NCBI RefSeq assembly: GCF_010730355.1
Contig: NZ_AP022576.1
Coordinates: forward strand, 2,232,001-2,296,000
Origin: Mycobacterium florentinum
Lineage (GTDB): Bacteria > Actinomycetota > Actinomycetes > Mycobacteriales > Mycobacteriaceae
DNA length: 64,000 nucleotides
Direction of reading: 5' to 3'
Both the position numbers and the translations under genes were made by a program. This document shows positions 63,496-64,000 of the stretch, one piece after another. The notes below the pieces were generated by a model that worked only from the letters and a program-made list of their open reading frames with translations, ran no database searches and was not told the DNA's origin. Position 1 is the stretch's first letter. Each line of letters opens with the position of its first letter.

Positions 63496-64000
63496 AGCGC
63501 TTCTTCACCGACTTCGGCGGCTTGGCGCCCCGGCCTTGTTGACGGGCGGCGGCACGGCGCTCGCGCCTGCTGGCGCCGGCGGGTACGCCGGCCGGGGTCT
63601 TCTGCGCGCCACCGCCGTTGCGCTGGACTTCCGCCGAACCGTCCTCTGCCGGACCGGAGTACGTCAGAGCCGGAGCCTCGTTGTCAATACCCTTGGCGCG
63701 CAACGTGCTCGGAGCCTGCTCGCGCGCCGCGGCGGGTGCAGCGGCGGATTCGCCTTCCTGCTGTTGGGCGGCCGCGGCAGCAGTCGCGAACTCCGCGAGC
63801 CCCTCCGGCGTTTCCACCGGCGCGACCTGCGGGGCTGGGGCGGCCTCCACCGTGACGTTGAACAAGAAGCCGACGGACTCCTCCTTCATGCCGTCGAGCA
63901 TGGCCATGAACATGTCGTAACCCTCGCGCTGGTACTCGACCAGCGGGTCGCGCTGGGCCATCGCGCGCAACCCGATGCCCTCCTTGAGGTAGTCCATCTC
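63494..64000 (-). CDS. secA1: SecA1 C-terminus (partial, runs off right edge)
   Basis: The last 168 or so codons of SecA1, the essential preprotein-translocase ATPase. [30 protein letters not shown] is the end of the helical scaffold domain (cited here in the form [20 protein letters not shown]). The tail is Ala/Gln-rich, then Lys/Arg-rich ([19 protein letters not shown]), and lacks the zinc-binding CxCx8CH found in many bacterial SecA proteins. This matches Rv3240c. Motor domains lie outside the window. Confidence 0.93.
   Translation of the reverse strand, partial: EMDYLKEGIGLRAMAQRDPLVEYQREGYDMFMAMLDGMKEESVGFLFNVTVEAAPAPQVAPVETPEGLAEFATAAAAAQQQEGESAAAPAAAREQAPSTLRAKGIDNEAPALTYSGPAEDGSAEVQRNGGGAQKTPAGVPAGASRRERRAAARQQGRGAKPPKSVKKR

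Overview
The window is GC-rich actinobacterial DNA from a Mycobacterium, most likely a slow-growing non-tuberculous species; the species itself cannot be named from the sequence. Most of it follows the gene order I know from M. tuberculosis Rv3201c to Rv3240c: adnB/adnA, lipV, an alkyltransferase-like gene, moeZ, rhlE, entC, whiB1, pdtaS, the sigH-rshA locus, aroA, rsgA, desA3 with its reductase, ppk2, a wax-ester-synthase-like gene and, at the right edge, the C-terminus of secA1. Rv numbers are given from memory of that order and of the protein sequences; no search was run.

Layout. 1-24.4 kb is the conserved backbone: DNA repair (adnAB, an O6-alkylguanine-binding ATL protein), sulfur and cofactor chemistry (moeZ, entC), RNA helicase, signalling (whiB1, pdtaS) and the thiol-stress sigma factor sigH with its zinc anti-sigma factor rshA. 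One IS481-type element sits at 4.3-5.4 kb. 24.4-40.1 kb is a non-syntenic block: a mycolate-methyltransferase-like gene; a polyhydroxyalkanoate cluster (fadD-phaC-phaZ-fadE, the last two broken) facing a PucR-type regulator; a CrtI-like oxidoreductase; a four-gene operon (metallo-hydrolase, SDR, sulfotransferase, alcohol dehydrogenase) facing an SDR-TetR pair; a small secreted protein; and a 3-hydroxyacyl-CoA dehydrogenase. 40.4-43.5 kb returns to backbone (SRAP peptidase, aroA, rsgA). 43.5-53.3 kb is a second accessory block: a thiolase with a HxlR regulator, a Tat-exported peptidoglycan amidase, enoyl-CoA hydratase, a decayed luciferase-type monooxygenase, an F420/NADP-oxidoreductase-like protein facing a MarR regulator, an esterase, and a DUF5134 membrane protein behind what looks like a copper-responsive operator. 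53.3-64 kb is backbone again (desA3 to secA1), with local replacements before secA1: the kefB-region genes expected there are absent, and an SRPBCC protein, an MddA-like methyltransferase, an HD-GYP/LuxR fusion and a hypothetical protein are present.

The most interesting signals are: (i) a perfect TACCC-N5-GGGTA copper-type operator, a short leader ORF overlapping a TTG start, and a Met/His-rich segment in the DUF5134 protein (52.7-53.3 kb); (ii) an IS481-type insertion in the shared CTAG of two convergent stop codons, where the target duplication restores both stops and also supplies the transposase stop; (iii) the recurrence of CTAG-overlapping convergent gene ends through the window; (iv) a strong ribosome binding site and GTG start that would give an N-terminally extended SigH; (v) matching operators in front of desA3 and its reductase. 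No rRNA, tRNA or CRISPR array was seen, and no gene-free stretch exceeds about 290 bases.
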